64,000 nt of DNA. It comes from Chamaecyparis obtusa. Taxonomy: Eukaryota; Streptophyta; Pinopsida; Cupressales; Cupressaceae. The translations under genes were made by a program, and so were the position numbers. The stretch is from contig BSBK01000760.1 of NCBI GenBank assembly GCA_027943335.1, positions 492,501 through 556,500 of the forward strand, written 5' to 3'. Within the stretch, counting starts at the first letter, position 1. Every line of letters starts with the position of its first letter. Under the pieces are notes generated by a model that ran no database searches, had not been told where the DNA came from, and saw only the letters and a list, made by a program, of their open reading frames with translations. Below, piece after piece: positions 22,413-34,319 of the stretch.

Positions 22413-23604
22413 TGTTAGGAATGAATGCTGAATATATCCTACGGGGGAGTATTTGCAGCCATTCTATAGTAGTTGTTGTTGCATTCATGACTGTGATTGT
22501 CATTGATGTCAACACAGTGATCTACTGAAGATTAGCAAAGAAGTAGACAATATTTGAGTTAGCGCATTTGGGATATTGAAGATGAAGCTATGTGATGTTG
22601 AGGACATACTCTATGATGTGTTATAAGATCATGGTTAAGAGTGCATATAGTAATTCACTTATTCATGGAAGTTATGAGCAAATTAGTGGAAGCAGTATTT
22701 AGGCAGTGTTCCTGAGTAGCGGTTTGTGGAAATCAAATGATATCTCCTAATCGGGATGGAATTTGGTTATGCACAGTTAGAGAGTAGTTGAAGACATGTT
22801 GATAGTGATGTGGATGACAGTGCAAGATCTGAGGTCGCATGAGTGAAGAATTATATTGGTTGGAAGCAAACAATTTTGTGTAATTTTGATGTAACATGTG
22901 CAAACTTTTATTTTGTAATTTGTATGCCGACTCATTTGTAATTACTTGAGTGTGGTATAAAGGAAGGAATGTATTAATTTTTATAGTGTGGAGTGTAATG
23001 AATGTAAGCGTGTATGAAGAAATTGTGAAAGCAAAATTGTTGAAAGAGGATATGCGAAGTACTGAGATCTGGTATTGAGATCTGAAGAAGCAGTTGGTGT
23101 GGTTTGGCACAGTCAGAGAAGGAGTATTGAATTATTGAGATCAATAATCTTTTGGCATTATTCTATTGAGTAATACAAAGATTATTTGGACAATGATTTC
23201 AGTGATCTTACCCTGAAGCTGTTTGGGCAGTGGGTCCTTCTGTCTTCCATAACTCCTAACAGAGTTAGAATCTTGTAACAGGGATTCAAAATCTCCTAAC
23301 AGGGATTTATATGTATTGAATGTATTTCATAAGACTCCTAACAGAGTCCATCCTCTCACAAGGAACTTTCATATTAGTGCATCTTTTGTGGGCATCATTT
23401 CCACCGGGGTTTACTCTTTGATCAAGAGGTTCCCTAGTCAACATATCTTGTGTCATTGTGTTATTATGCATGTATATCTTTCTATGGTTGTTGATTACAT
23501 TGCTTACATGGTTAAAATCTATTAAGGTTGATAAAATTTGTATTTATCTAATAACTGATTCACCCCCCCTTCTTAGTTATCTTGGTGGACTTTACTTTCT
23601 AACA
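22413..23604 (+). repeat. Element D 5' LTR
   Basis: 1192 bp, TGTTAGGAATGAATG to CTTTCTAACA. A TATA-like TATAAAG at 22957-22963 is mutated to TATGAAG in the 3' copy. A near-palindrome TTGTCATTGATGTCAA lies at about 22498. Confidence 0.93.
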
Positions 23605-23606
23605 AT

Positions 23607-23618
23607 TGGTATCAGAGC
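23607..23618 (+). other. Element D primer-binding site
   Basis: TGGTATCAGAGC, complementary to the 3' end of initiator tRNA-Met, two bases after the LTR. Confidence 0.95.
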
Positions 23619-23621
23619 AAC

Positions 23622-24638
23622 ATGTCCTTGAAAGAAAAGTTTAATAGCTTAAGGAGATCCATGGAAAATCATTTCAAGAAAGAAAGCCCTAAGTTTGATG
23701 GAGTAAATTTTGATAGCTAGAAAGAAAAGATGAAGACACACCTACTTTATTTAGGACCAGGTTATTGGTTAATTACAAAGAATCAAAAGACTATCATTGA
23801 TGAGCACAAAATTGAAGATTGTACTGATGGAGAAAGAGATCTATTCATGTGTAACATACTTTCTAGATAAGCACTTTTGTCAGCCCTTCCAGAGAATGAG
23901 TATAGTCAAGTAAAATATCTAAAGACATGTCATGAAATTTGGTTAGCTTTACATTCTACTTTTGAAGTTGATGAACATGCAAAGAAAGTCAGATTACATA
24001 ATTGGATATGTGCATTTGAAGATATAAGAATGATGGAATATGAATTTGTTAGAAGCTATATTAGTAGAATGTTAGAGATTGTTGTAGGTATAAAATCTTG
24101 TGGAGGAACAAAGACAGATAATGAAGTGATATGGAAAATTCTAAGGACATCGACTCCTCCATTCAAGCAGACAACATAGATGATTGAACAAATTATACCT
24201 TGTACTACAAACTTCACTAGAGAGACTCTTCTTGGAAGATTGGAAGTAGTAGAGATGAACCTAAGGTTATTAGGAGACTTACCTAGAATGAAGACAACAT
24301 TCAGTGCTCTTAGTGTTTTCCCTACTTTGTCAAGAAGCATAAGTGTGAGTGGAGATTATGCTAGCAGTAGCAAATCTAGAAATGAAGAAGACATGAAGAT
24401 TGCAGAAGGTATTGCCTTGCTTGTGAAGAGAGAACCAGACGGTAAGAAAAATTTTAAATGTTGGACTTGTCAAGAATATGGTCATTTTGCATCTAAATGT
24501 CCTAAGAGAGTTAAGAAGTATAGGAAGAACTTTAATCCTAGGAGATCTAAAGAATGCTATTATGCAAATGATGAAGAACTTGACGCTAGTGTGGAGAAAA
24601 CTTTAAGTGAAAGTGATACTGAGAATAATGATGATATA
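23622..24638 (+). pseudogene. Element D gag
   Basis: Starts at the ATG 23622 just after the PBS and stays in one frame. The Copia Gag block (UBN2-like) is clear: FDGVNFDS (W lost to TAG at 23718), KYLKTCHEIWLALHSTFE near 23910, and FVRSYISRMLEIVVGIKSCG near 24048. A zinc knuckle, CWTCQEYGHFASKC, lies at about 24461 and is canonical CX2CX4HX4C. Stops: TAG at about 23718, TAA near 23868, TAG near 24177 and TGA near 24639. Gag would package element RNA in cytoplasmic particles. The frame continues directly into protease, as is usual for Copia. Confidence 0.92.
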
Positions 24639-26320
24639 TGATTTGTAGCAATTAAAGAAGAAAATCCTGAAACTGAAATTAAGGAAGAAAAAGATTTAGT
24701 TTCTCAAGTAGAAAAGAAAGTTGATTGGATTATAGATAGTGGTTGTTCACATCATATGACTGGAGACATGAAAAAGTTCATAAAGTTTGACAATTATGAT
24801 AGAGGAGTTGTTAGAGTTGGAAACAATGCACCTTGTTTGATTAAGGGTATATGATCTATTACTCTTGATGGAAAGACTAATACTGATGATCTTTACTTTG
24901 TGGATGGTTTGAAACATAATCTTTTGAGTTTTGGATGGTTAGTTGATAAGGGATATCAAGTTTGGTTTACCGAGAAAACTTGTGTAATTAAAGATAAAGA
25001 TGGAAATTTGATTGGTACCGGATCTAGAACCGGAGGTAATGTATTTCAGTTGAATCCTACCGAGATGACATGTTTGATTACTAACATTGATGACAGTTAG
25101 TTATGACACATAAGATTTTATCATATAAACTTTGATAACATTGCGAAAGTGAGTACTACACTTGCAGTAAGAGATTTGCCTAAAATTATGAAACCTACTA
25201 ACATGATTTGCAAGGAATGTGTGATGGCTAAATAGAAGAGAAGCTCACTTCCCAACAAGAAGTTTACAACAATAGAGAAGTTGGAGATTGTTCATACTGA
25301 TTTGAGCGGTCCTACAAGGACTAGAGGATTCTATGGAGAAAGGTATTGTATGATTCTTGTTGATGATTTTACAAGAATGATGTGGATTCCATTTCTTAAA
25401 GAAAAATCTGAAGCATTTGATAAGTTTAAGATCATTAAGAACAAAGTTGAGAATGAATCTGGAATGAAGATTAAATGTTTGAGATTAGATAGAGGTGGAG
25501 AATTTACTTCAAAAGAATTTAACATTTTTTGTGAAGTGAATGGTATTAAGTGACAATTTTTAGCCCCTAGGACACCTGAACAAAATGGTATTGTGAAAAG
25601 AAGGAACAGATCGATGACTGAAGCAGCAAGAGCTATGTTTTTTGAGAAAGACTTGGCGAAGATATTCTGGAGAGAAGTAGTGAACATAGTAGTTTATATA
25701 ATGAATATAATACAAATTAGAGCAGACACAGACAAGACACCCTATGAACTATGGTTTGGACATGCACCATCAGTTAAGTATTTTATAATTTTTGGAAGAA
25801 AATGTTATATTAAGAGAGATGATGATATTGGAAAGTTTGATCCTAGAAGTGATGAAGGTATATTTTTTGGATATTCATTGAAGAGAAAAGCTTATAGATG
25901 TTACAATAAGAGAACTAAGGCTATTGTTGAGAGCGTAAATGTTAAAGTTGATGAAAAGTTCAAAATTCAGGAAAGAATGCTTGATTATGAATCAGATGAA
26001 GAAGCTCATCCTAAACCTAATCTAGAGATAACTGAATTATTCTATGAAACTGACAGTGATTTGTTGAATGAAAGCCATAGTGAAGGAACCATTAAAGAAC
26101 CTATAGTAGAAACAAGTACTGAGATGGTGACACCTAACAAGAATCTATCAAGGAATCATCCTATTGAGTAGATTATTGGAAGCATAGACAAAGGAGTTTA
26201 GACTCGAAATAAGGTACAAGAACAGTTATGTTTGATTTCTCAAATTGAACCTAAATCTACTAGTGAAGCTTGTGAAGATGAACATTAGATTAAAGCTATG
26301 AAAGAAGAACTAGATCAGAT
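24639..26320 (+). pseudogene. Element D pol: protease and integrase
   Basis: Same frame as gag. The protease has WIIDSGCSHHMTG (about 24729) with the catalytic DSG. The GAG-pre-integrase zinc-binding part is weak (H at 25110-25120, CKECVMAK near 25208). The integrase core shows EIVHTDLSGP (25284, first Asp), CLRLDRGGEF (25477, second Asp) and RTPEQNGIVKRRNR (25570, catalytic Glu region; E of the usual VVERRN became K). The C-terminal part reads TPYELWFG, then FGRKCYI near 25795, SDEGIFFGYS near 25848 and VNVKVDE near 25937. There are about eight stops, for example TGA for CGA at 25551 and TAG at 25231, 26169 and 26200. A deletion near 26325 shifts the frame into RT. Confidence 0.93.
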
Positions 26321-27730
26321 GAAAAGAACAAGACATGGGAATTGGTCCCTAGGCCTAAAGATAAGAATGTTATTGGAACAAAATGGGTATTTAGAAATAA
26401 GATGAATGAACAAGGAGAAGTAGTAAGGAATAAAGCAAGATTGGTATGTAAAGGATACTCACAACAAGAAGGAATTGACTATGAAGAAACTTTTGCACTA
26501 GTAGCAAGAATTGAAGCAGTAAGAATGTTTTTGGCCTATGCAGCTTACAAGAAATTCAAAGTGTATCAGATGGATGTGAAGTTAGCATTTCTGAATGGAG
26601 AATTAGAAGAAGAACTTTATATTAAGCATCCTGAAGGTTTTCCTTTAACTAAAGGAGACATGGTATGTAAAATGAAGAAAGCTTTATATGGATTGAAGCA
26701 AGCACCTAGAACTTGGTATGCGAGATTGGATAAGTATTTGTTGAAATTAGGATTTACAAAAGGCACAACTGATAGCAACCTATATACAAAAGAAATTGAA
26801 AATGGTTTATTGGTTGTAGTTATTTTTGTTGATGATATTATCCTTGGAGGAGAAGATGAAGCCAGTGATAAATTTGTAAATGAAATGAAGATTGGATTTG
26901 AAATGAGTATGATTGGTGAAATTAAATATTTTTTAGGATTGCAAATAACACAGAACAATGATGGTATCTTTGTAAGCCAGACAAAGTACTTGAATGATTT
27001 ATTGAAGAGATTTGGAATGGAGAATTGTTAACCAGTTGGAACACATATGGTAACTGGACACAAGTTATCTAGCACATATAAGATTCCTGCAGTGGAATAG
27101 AAGAAGTACAGATCTATGATTAGAGGATTATAATATTTGACTCATACAAGACCTGATATAGCACATTCAGTTGGAATTGTAGCAAGATTTCAAGCTGAAC
27201 CCAGAGAATCACATTATGTAGTAGTAAAGAGGATACCGAGGTACTTAAGAGGCATAATTGAGTATGGATTGTGGTATGAAAAATGTGATAATTTTACCCT
27301 ATGTGCATATATAGATGTTGATTGGGGAGGCAGTGTAATGACAAAAAGAGCACCAGTGGTGCATTTTTCCTTGGAGGAAGATTAGTTTCTTGGCTAAGCA
27401 AGAAGCATAATTGTATTTCACAAAGCATAGCAGAAGCAGAGTATGTGGTAGCAACAAATAATTGTAATTAGATAATTTAGATGAAACAAATGTTGAATGA
27501 TATTGGAATAAAATTTGTTGAGCCTGTTGTTATACATTGTGATAACACCAGCACAATTAGTATGTCTAAGAACCCTATGTTACATTCTAAGACAAAGCAT
27601 ATAGAGATAAAGTATCATGTAGTGAGAGAGAAAGTTGTAGAGAAAGAAGTCAGACTTGAATACATAAGCACAAAGGAGCAGATTGTAGACATATTTACAA
27701 AACCTTTGCCTAAGGATACATGTATCTGAG
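26321..27730 (+). pseudogene. Element D pol: reverse transcriptase and RNase H
   Basis: The RT (Copia type, RVT_2) opens with [13 protein letters not shown] (26363) and has [16 protein letters not shown] (26480), [20 protein letters not shown] (26563), [20 protein letters not shown] (26670) and [12 protein letters not shown] (26817, the catalytic DD). KYFLGLQI follows at 26926. A 690-bp stretch (26342-27031) is open. The RNase H part has RPDIAHSVGIVARF (27147), AYIDVDWGG, a frameshift near 27350, EAEYVVAT (27436), CDNTSTISMSKNPMLHSKTK (27538) and IVDIFTKPLPKD (27690), the conserved Copia end. Coding ends near 27730, and 27731-28143 is 3' untranslated sequence. Confidence 0.94.
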
Positions 27731-28143
27731 AGGTATGCTTGGGGTTATGCCCCAACCTACTTTTGAGAAGTGATGCAGATTGTTGCATCTGTCCAGTGGT
27801 ATATAAGCCTTATCTTTCTTCTGGACTAGATGTTGGTACTTCCTCTATGGGGGAGTATGTGTATTTGAGCTGAGTCACGAGGACTCTAGTGAATGTATTT
27901 TCTAAACAATGTCTTTTGACATTGAAGTTGTTGTTGACATAATGATGAAACATCTGTCATTGATGTCAATGGGGGAGAAGTATGCATGAAAAAACCATCT
28001 GAAACATTTGTTGGAGAGAACTGAATCAGAAAATGAAGCAAGATTTAATTGATGAAGAGGACTTGAAAGCATTTTCAGAGCAATAATGTTGCAGTGTTGG
28101 ATTTATGGAACTTGGATGTTTTTTCATCTATGTTGCCATCAAT

Positions 28144-28158
28144 TCCAATGGGGGAGAT
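28144..28158 (+). other. Element D polypurine tract
   Basis: TCCAATGGGGGAGAT directly before the 3' LTR, typical Copia form. Confidence 0.85.
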
Positions 28159-29336
28159 TGTTAGGAATGAATGTTGAATATATCCTATGGGGGAGTATTT
28201 GCAACCATTCTGTAGTAGTTTTTGTTGCATTCATGACTGTGATTGTCGTTGATGTCAACACAGTGATCTACTGAAGATTAGCAGAGAAGCAGACAGTGTT
28301 TGAGTTAGCACACTTGGGATATTGAGGATGAAGCTATGTGATGTTGATGACTTACTCTATGATGTGTTATAAGATCATGGTTAAGAGCACAAACAATAAT
28401 TCACTTATTCATGGAAGTTATGAGAAAATCAATGGAAGCAGTATTCAGGCAGTGTTCTTGAGTAGCGGTTTGTGGAAATCGGATGATATCTCCTAATCGA
28501 GATGGAATATGGTTATGCGCAGTTAGAGAGTAGTTGAAGACATGTTGATAGTGATGTGGATGACAATGCAAGATTTGAGGTTGCATGAGTGAAGAATTAT
28601 ATTGATTGGAAGCTGATAGTTTTGTGTAATTTTGATGTAACATGTGGAAACTTTTATTTTCTAATTTGTATGCCGACTCATTTGTAATTACTTGAGTGTG
28701 GTATGAAGGAAGGAATGTATTCTTTGTTGTAGTGTGGAGTGTAATTAATGTAAGTGTGTATGAAGAAATTGTGAAAGCAAAATTGTTGAAAGAGGATATG
28801 CGAAGTACTGAGATCTGAAGAAGAAGTTGGTGCGGTTTGACACAGTCAGAGAGGGAGTATTGAATTTTTTAGATTAGTAATCTTTTGGTATTATTCTATT
28901 GAGTAATACAAAGATCAGTTGGATAGTGAGTTCAGTGATCTTACCCTGAAGCTATTTGGGCAGTGGGTCCTTCTGTCTTCCATAACTCCTAACAGAGTTA
29001 TAATCTTTTAACAGGGATTCAAAATCTCCTAACAAGGATTCATATGTACTGAATGTATTTCATAAGAATCCTAATAGAGTCCATCCTCTCACAAGGAACT
29101 TTCATATTAGTGCATCTTTTATGGGCATCATTCCCATTGGGGTTTACTCTTTGATCAAGAGGTTCCCTAGTCAACATATCTTGTGTCATTGTGTTATTAT
29201 GCATGTATATCTTTCTATGGTTGTTGATTACATTGCTTACATGGTTAAAATCTATTAAGGTTGATTAAAGTTGTATTTATTTGATAACTGATTCACCCCC
29301 CCTCTCAGTTATCTTGGTGGACTTTACTTTCTAACA
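28159..29336 (+). repeat. Element D 3' LTR
   Basis: 1178 bp, partner of 22413-23604, followed by the TAATT target duplication. Confidence 0.93.
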
Positions 29337-29341
29337 TAATT

Positions 29342-29376
29342 GTATACAATAGGTAGCTGTATGATGAGCTACCTAA
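29342..29376 (+). mobile_element. LINE, segment 3 (35 bp of 3' untranslated sequence)
   Basis: The only sequence between the right TSD of element D and the left edge of element C. By the nesting logic it belongs to the LINE 3' region, continued at 57356. It includes one copy of the CCTAA target duplication of C (29372-29376). Confidence 0.7.
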
Positions 29377-30453
29377 TGTAATACCCCAAAATTGGCATCT
29401 TGCTATCTTAACCAATTTTGTTGCATTTAGTCTCATTCTATCAATTTTGAATCATCAAAGTCTTATTGTACTAGGCAATTCTATCTTTTGATTGACTTTA
29501 CTTGACCGAGTGTCAAATGCAGAAAACCTTAAATCTGCATCAATCATATATCATATTTAATTCCTCAATATCAACTATAATTAGCTAAATAAACCCAATA
29601 ATTGATTAATTTAATTATAAAAGTCCTAGCACTTTAATTAAATTAAATCCACCCTCTTTAGCTAAAACACATGAAAAAGGAATTAAATAAATATCCTCAT
29701 CTCAATAAATGAATTTAATTATTCAAATAATTGAGAAAATCCACTTATGAGGCAATATTGTATTTATTTAAATTAAATATTCTCTCCAAATCTTCTCTGC
29801 AGTTCAGAAAAGGAAACTTTGAGTTAATTAAGAATTCAAAAAGGGAAATAAAACAATTAAAGCTCCACACAAACAAAAATGAAAAGCTGACTGCCTCTTT
29901 GGAGGGAACTTTCTATTCTGAACTGAATTCTCATTCAATATCCACCGTATGTCTGATTCAATCTCGATCGTCGATTGAACTTGGGATTCTATAAAAGAAC
30001 CCTCATTTCTCATTCAAATGATCCAACTTTTTGAGCAACAAAGTGCTGTCACATTGTTATCAGAACTCATTTGTATTCAAGCTTTCATTTCTTAGCATAA
30101 TCTTCATTTCTAGATTTATATATCATGTTAGCTTAATCATGCATTTCATTGCTTAATCTAGTTTTCTTTCTTTGTTCTTAGATTAATTTCATCATTTCTA
30201 GATTAATTGCACATTCATTCTAGATTAAAACTACATTTTCTTTCAATCAAATCCTTCATTCTAGTAGTAGTCTATGGTTGCAGGACTCTCGATTCTGAAA
30301 GCAATTTCGAACCCTACCTAGATAGAAGGCAATAGGTCGAATCATCTAGATAGGCAAGATTAATAACCTCATACTCATTCTTGGCTACAACTGGTGAATA
30401 ATGACTATGTTAAAGTGTGAGGCTAAATCAGAGGCCCATATTTAGTTCATACA
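29377..30453 (+). repeat. Element C 5' LTR
   Basis: 1077 bp from TGTAATACCCC to GTTCATACA. TATA box TATAAAA at 29990-29996, kept in the 3' LTR at 56886-56892. Confidence 0.94.
29990..29996 (+). promoter_or_regulatory. TATA box of element C 5' LTR
   Basis: TATAAAA in the context GGATTCTATAAAAGAACCC, conserved in both LTRs of C. Confidence 0.6.
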
Positions 30454-30573
30454 TTTCTCGTGCCCATAGTGGGGTAGGAAATCAATTTCTGGCCTCATCA
30501 TATTTCATTGTATTTTAAAGTTTATGACAAAATTTTGCATTCTATTTGTACTTTCATACATCCCTATATGGAT

Positions 30574-30682
30574 TCTCACACGAAGATTCTCACTATATCA
30601 TGTGAAGTTTTGTTGGTTCTGGCATTTCCTCATGCAAAAAAGGTATTTTCTCGCATGGGACTACATCCCTGCTCTCGTGAAA
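30574..30682. repeat. Element C palindromic motif array 1
   Basis: Degenerate copies of a CTCGCGCGAG-type dyad: TCTCACACGAAGA (30574), TTTCCTCATGCAAAA (30625), TTTTCTCGCATGGGAC (30646) and CTCTCGTGAAA (30672). The array starts 121 bp after the 5' LTR. Confidence 0.6.
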
Positions 30683-32000
30683 TTTTGCATCCAGAGACCT
30701 AAAACTTGTAGATTTGTACTTTCAGCTTGTTGATTTTTGACACTTACTATTTGTTGTGGCTTTTCTTGATTTTGCTTTTTTTTTGAGACAATTTAATACT
30801 GGATTGCAGAGCTTTGGACTTGAGGTGATTTGCTACAATATCTATAATACTTCGATTTTGGACATTAAAATGAATCTCCCACGTGTTTGGCTTGAGTGTT
30901 TCCTGCTTTGATAAATCACACTTCAATTTTGGGCTCTAGAAAGAATCTAGATTTCCTTTTAGCATATCTATTTCACATAGTAAATAGGCCCTATGAACAC
31001 TATTTGCGGAGTTCTTGAGAGAGTGGGCTTCATTCGCTTGTTTTACATACGAGGCTCTTCTCGAAGATAGATCCCCTTGTAGGTAGGGAAGGAGTTGATA
31101 TTACCTCATGGTCAAACTTGGTTTTTGTCTTCAATCTTTGGTGGTACGTTCTCTCTTGGCCCCACTTAGAGAGATCGATAGCCATTGTTGTTGACATACA
31201 AACCTTGTTGAGGTGGTTTCAATTTAGCGGGTCAATTAATCTCTCTACTATGTCTAGGTGAGGTGAAGAGGCTAGAGGATTATGCTTTGTTCCCTTTTGG
31301 GCACATCATAAACTCAGATCCTTAAATCTAAGCCAAGTCCCCATGTGGTCCTTTTTGCGAGTCTCCTTATTAGAGAGGGTTAACCATAGTGGACATTCCC
31401 TTTATTGGGTAAACCATGTGGATGGAACCTCAAGCGGTAATAGCCATTTTTGCCATGGTAGTAGTAGCCGCTATATAAATGTCCTTGTGGAAGAAATCTC
31501 CATAGGTGTAGTTTCTTATTGGACTGTCAGATCTCCTCAGCATCTTCGATTGATTAAATTCTCAAAATGTGTCGAAACCCCGGTGCGCCTGGATTGGAGT
31601 TCACCCTCTTGAGATTACAAAATTTGCAAAGTTGACCATTACTATGAACCATAGTGAAACCAACTTTTTATTTTTCTAGGACTATGTGCGTGATTGGAAA
31701 ATATTTTGAGAACATACACAGGTAGAATTATTAGGGGATATAATACTATGTCACATATTCTTGTTCATGCACAAGGTTGCTTTGTCCCTTGCTCATTGTT
31801 TGAAGACATTGTTTGCTTGAAATCCCTGATTGTTGTCTTATGTGCTTGATCATGATAGAAATCTGTTGATGCATGTAGAAGTTGAGTTGCTGATTTGAAA
31901 TGTTTGAAATTTGCATATTTTGTTAGAGAACAGCCAGCGCTGTGTCTCAAAATCTGTTCTTGCCACAAAAGTTGTGCCAAACTGTCAAACTTTGTTCTTT

Positions 32001-32111
32001 TTTCATGTGAGATTTTAGTTTTTTGTGCATTTCCTCATGTGAGATAGCATACCTTCACGCACGTAGTCTGGCATTTCCTTGCGTGAGACTACATTTTCTC
32101 ATGCAAGACTG
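32001..32111. repeat. Element C palindromic motif array 2
   Basis: TTTCATGTGAGATTT (32001), TTTCCTCATGTGAGATAG (32030), CCTTCACGCACGTAG (32052), TTTCCTTGCGTGAGACTAC (32074) and TTTTCTCATGCAAGACTG (32094). A fair consensus is TTTYCTCGCGYGAGACTRC. The array ends about 355 bp before the gag ATG. Confidence 0.65.
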
Positions 32112-32465
32112 CTCCCTAGTTTTCAAAAATAATGAGCTTATTCCCGTTAACTAGTCAATTTTCTGTCTAATCTAGTTTTTGTCTTGGGTCCATCAGCCTC
32201 TTCTCCTGCTGTCCACAGTTTGAAACTAGATGTATTGGGCTGAGAATCAAGTGAATACTACTTAAAATAACATTGACTCTCTATTATCTTTCCTTTCCTA
32301 CTGTGCTCTTGTACCTTGCAATGTGATAGTCACATCTTGGCTATTCTAGCCTTACTCTTGACGATTCGTGCTGAGTGCATTTCACTTTTATCACTTTTTT
32401 TGCTATCCCAAAGACATCATTCTGAGCATAATCCTAAGTCCTCTCTTGTTACTTAATCCTTGTCT

Positions 32466-33362
32466 ATGCCTGTGATGACTCAAAGTGGCAATGTGTTCCC
32501 TCCATGTTTCACCAGATGGGATAGAGATAGACCTCACAATCGAGGAAGAGGTCATTCTGAGTTTGCCATACAATCTAAATATCATAGAGGATCTTCACAT
32601 TCTTCCTATAAAATGTATAGAGAGGAGTCCTTTCACTCTCCTTCTCCTATTATTTGACCTTGTGTTCATCATAATTTTACTATGAACTTCAGTCAAGCTA
32701 GGAATCCCTTGGTTTGACAACACCAAGACTCTGAATAATCATCGTTAGAGATTGATCCTTTTGAGGCACCCCATGTTCCTTGTCAGTGCTTAATCCTTTT
32801 GCGACACCCAAGGTTTCCTTACCAGAGATTAATCCTTTTTTAGAACCCAAAGTTTCCTTAGCAGTGACCTCTTGTCATAGTGAACCTCCTTGTACTCAGT
32901 CTGCTCACACTATGCACTTGCACACTAGCAAGATGTCACACAAAAATCAAGATGGTGAGTACAATAGAGCTCATGATCATGATCAAGATCAAGCTCAAGA
33001 TAACCAAGAAGAATTCCATGCCCTGAGTATCTTTGAAATCCTTGGTAATGATGATGAAGAAATAACCCAGCACGATGTTGAGGCTACCTGGTCCAACAAA
33101 AGTCTTCACAAAATGATGGAAATTCTAATGAAAGAGGAGAAAGAGAAATACTTTCTTGAGCTGGCCAAACAAGGGGCCAAGTTACCCCCAGACTATAAAT
33201 TTGAGACTCTTGTAGTCAAAGAAGAGGAAATAAAGGTGATTAAAATGCAAAAACTAGTCCAAGACATGCAAGCCCATATCCAACAACTCATGAAAGCCAA
33301 GGACACACCAAAAAACTAGTTCACACTAGAGAGTATCTGTCCATTCCCATTTGACAAGGGTC
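32466..33362 (+). pseudogene. Element C gag, N-terminal part
   Basis: The start ATG 32466 gives MPVMTQSG, which aligns with MPVTTQSQ near the start of element B Gag. The frame is broken and moves to 32780-33319, giving a charged, mostly helical product: His/Asp-rich DHDQDQAQDNQEEF, then KEEKEKYFLELAKQGAKLPPDYKFETL and a coiled-coil end (KMQKLVQDMQAHIQQLM). After TAG at 33317 the frame runs to FPFDKGLS, where element B is inserted. The capsid domain continues at 43844. B has a parallel stretch with the P-P-G/D-Y pattern and ICALPFDKDLY at the same place, so both belong to one Gag family. Confidence 0.8.
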
Positions 33363-33367
33363 TTAGC

Positions 33368-34303
33368 TGTGTGCTATAAATGTGTCACACTTCTATGGAT
33401 CATTACATGCAAGGAAACTCAAGAATGAGCCCTCACAAATCGATCCATAGCTCCCTAGGCATGGAGTGCAAGGGCTTTTAAGAATGCTCTCAGCTAGAGC
33501 TATTTAGCCTATAACCTTGCTAGTAAACCATGCAATGGGAGATTCAATGAAGACAAGGGCAAGAATGCCAATATCCTCAAGAATCAAGAATGAAAATGCA
33601 ATGCAACTATGCTAGAAATGGAAATGCAAGCTAAGCTATGAAAGGAAATATGCAAGTGTTACAACCCAAGCTAATTAATCTATGTGAGCTAATCTAGAGC
33701 ATAGAAATGAAGCTAATCTAAGAAAGCATAAATATGAAGCTAAGATAAGAATGCAAGAATGAGATGTAGAATGCAAGAATGAGATGTAGATGCTAAGAAT
33801 GCTCCAAATCTCCAAAAGCTCCAAAGTGACCTAGAAAACCTGCAGCATAAAGTTAGCATAAAAAGTTGGGGATCTAGAATGAAGAAGAGAGCTCTCCTTT
33901 TAAAGAAAATGAGGAGGAATGGACCATGGAGATTAAGAGGCAAAAGATTTAATCAATGGTGGAGCTTAAAAGAAGAGCAATCCATGTGCACAAGTATCCT
34001 CCAATAGGAAAATAAGAGTTGACTTTTGTGTCCATATGAGACAAAAAGTGTTTTTTCCCTTTTTTATAAAATAAGAATAATGCTTTATTTGTGCAACTTA
34101 GGATAAGAGGCAAAGTGGGGGTTTTTTATTTATTAAAAAGGGAGGAAATATTCCTTTTAAATAAATAAAAACTTAGGATAAAATGGTTAGCCCATAGAAA
34201 ATAATTGAATAAATGATAGAGCTAGGATTTGATCAAGAACAAGCAATTGATGATTTAGCAAAAGGGGCTAATAGTCTAGGTGACCATTTTTAGGTGTATA
34301 CAT
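33368..34303 (-). repeat. Element B 3' LTR
   Basis: Plus-strand edges TGTGTGCTATAA and GGTGTATACA. It contains a 20-bp tandem duplication (AATGCAAGAATGAGATGTAG, near 33750-33790) that is single in the 5' LTR. Confidence 0.95.
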
Positions 34304-34319
34304 TTGCCCCTCTTTGACT
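34304..34319 (-). other. Element B polypurine tract
   Basis: Minus strand GTCAAAGAGGGGCAAA directly before the 3' LTR; the same core AAAGAGGGGCAAA precedes the 3' LTR of C. Confidence 0.88.

Larger units (their letters stand above)
22413..29336 (+). mobile_element. Element D: Ty1/Copia retrotransposon, complete but decayed (TSD TAATT)
   Basis: 6.9 kb with LTRs at 22413-23604 and 28159-29336, PBS, gag-pol and PPT, flanked by TAATT at 22408-22412 and 29337-29341. It is inserted in the 3' untranslated region of the LINE. LTR mismatch over the first ~200 bases is about 8% by eye. The domain order protease, integrase, RT, RNase H defines Copia. Confidence 0.95.
30454..32465 (+). other. Element C leader (PBS region and long untranslated leader)
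   Basis: Two kb between the 5' LTR and gag with no credible ORF. It opens TTTCTCGTGCCCATAGTGGG, the counterpart of the clearer TGGCGCC-type primer site of element B, so the PBS is decayed. It contains two clusters of short CGCG-type palindromes (30574-30682 and 32001-32111, listed separately). Parts of the middle resemble the leader of B in reverse complement (for example around TTTAGCGGGTC near 31222), showing that B and C share this leader. Confidence 0.6.

Noticed and set aside
22733..23110. 125-codon antisense ORF in the element D 5' LTR (and a shorter one in the 3' LTR)
   Set aside because: The frame is interrupted differently in the two LTR copies and shows no domain; a chance ORF in repeated DNA.
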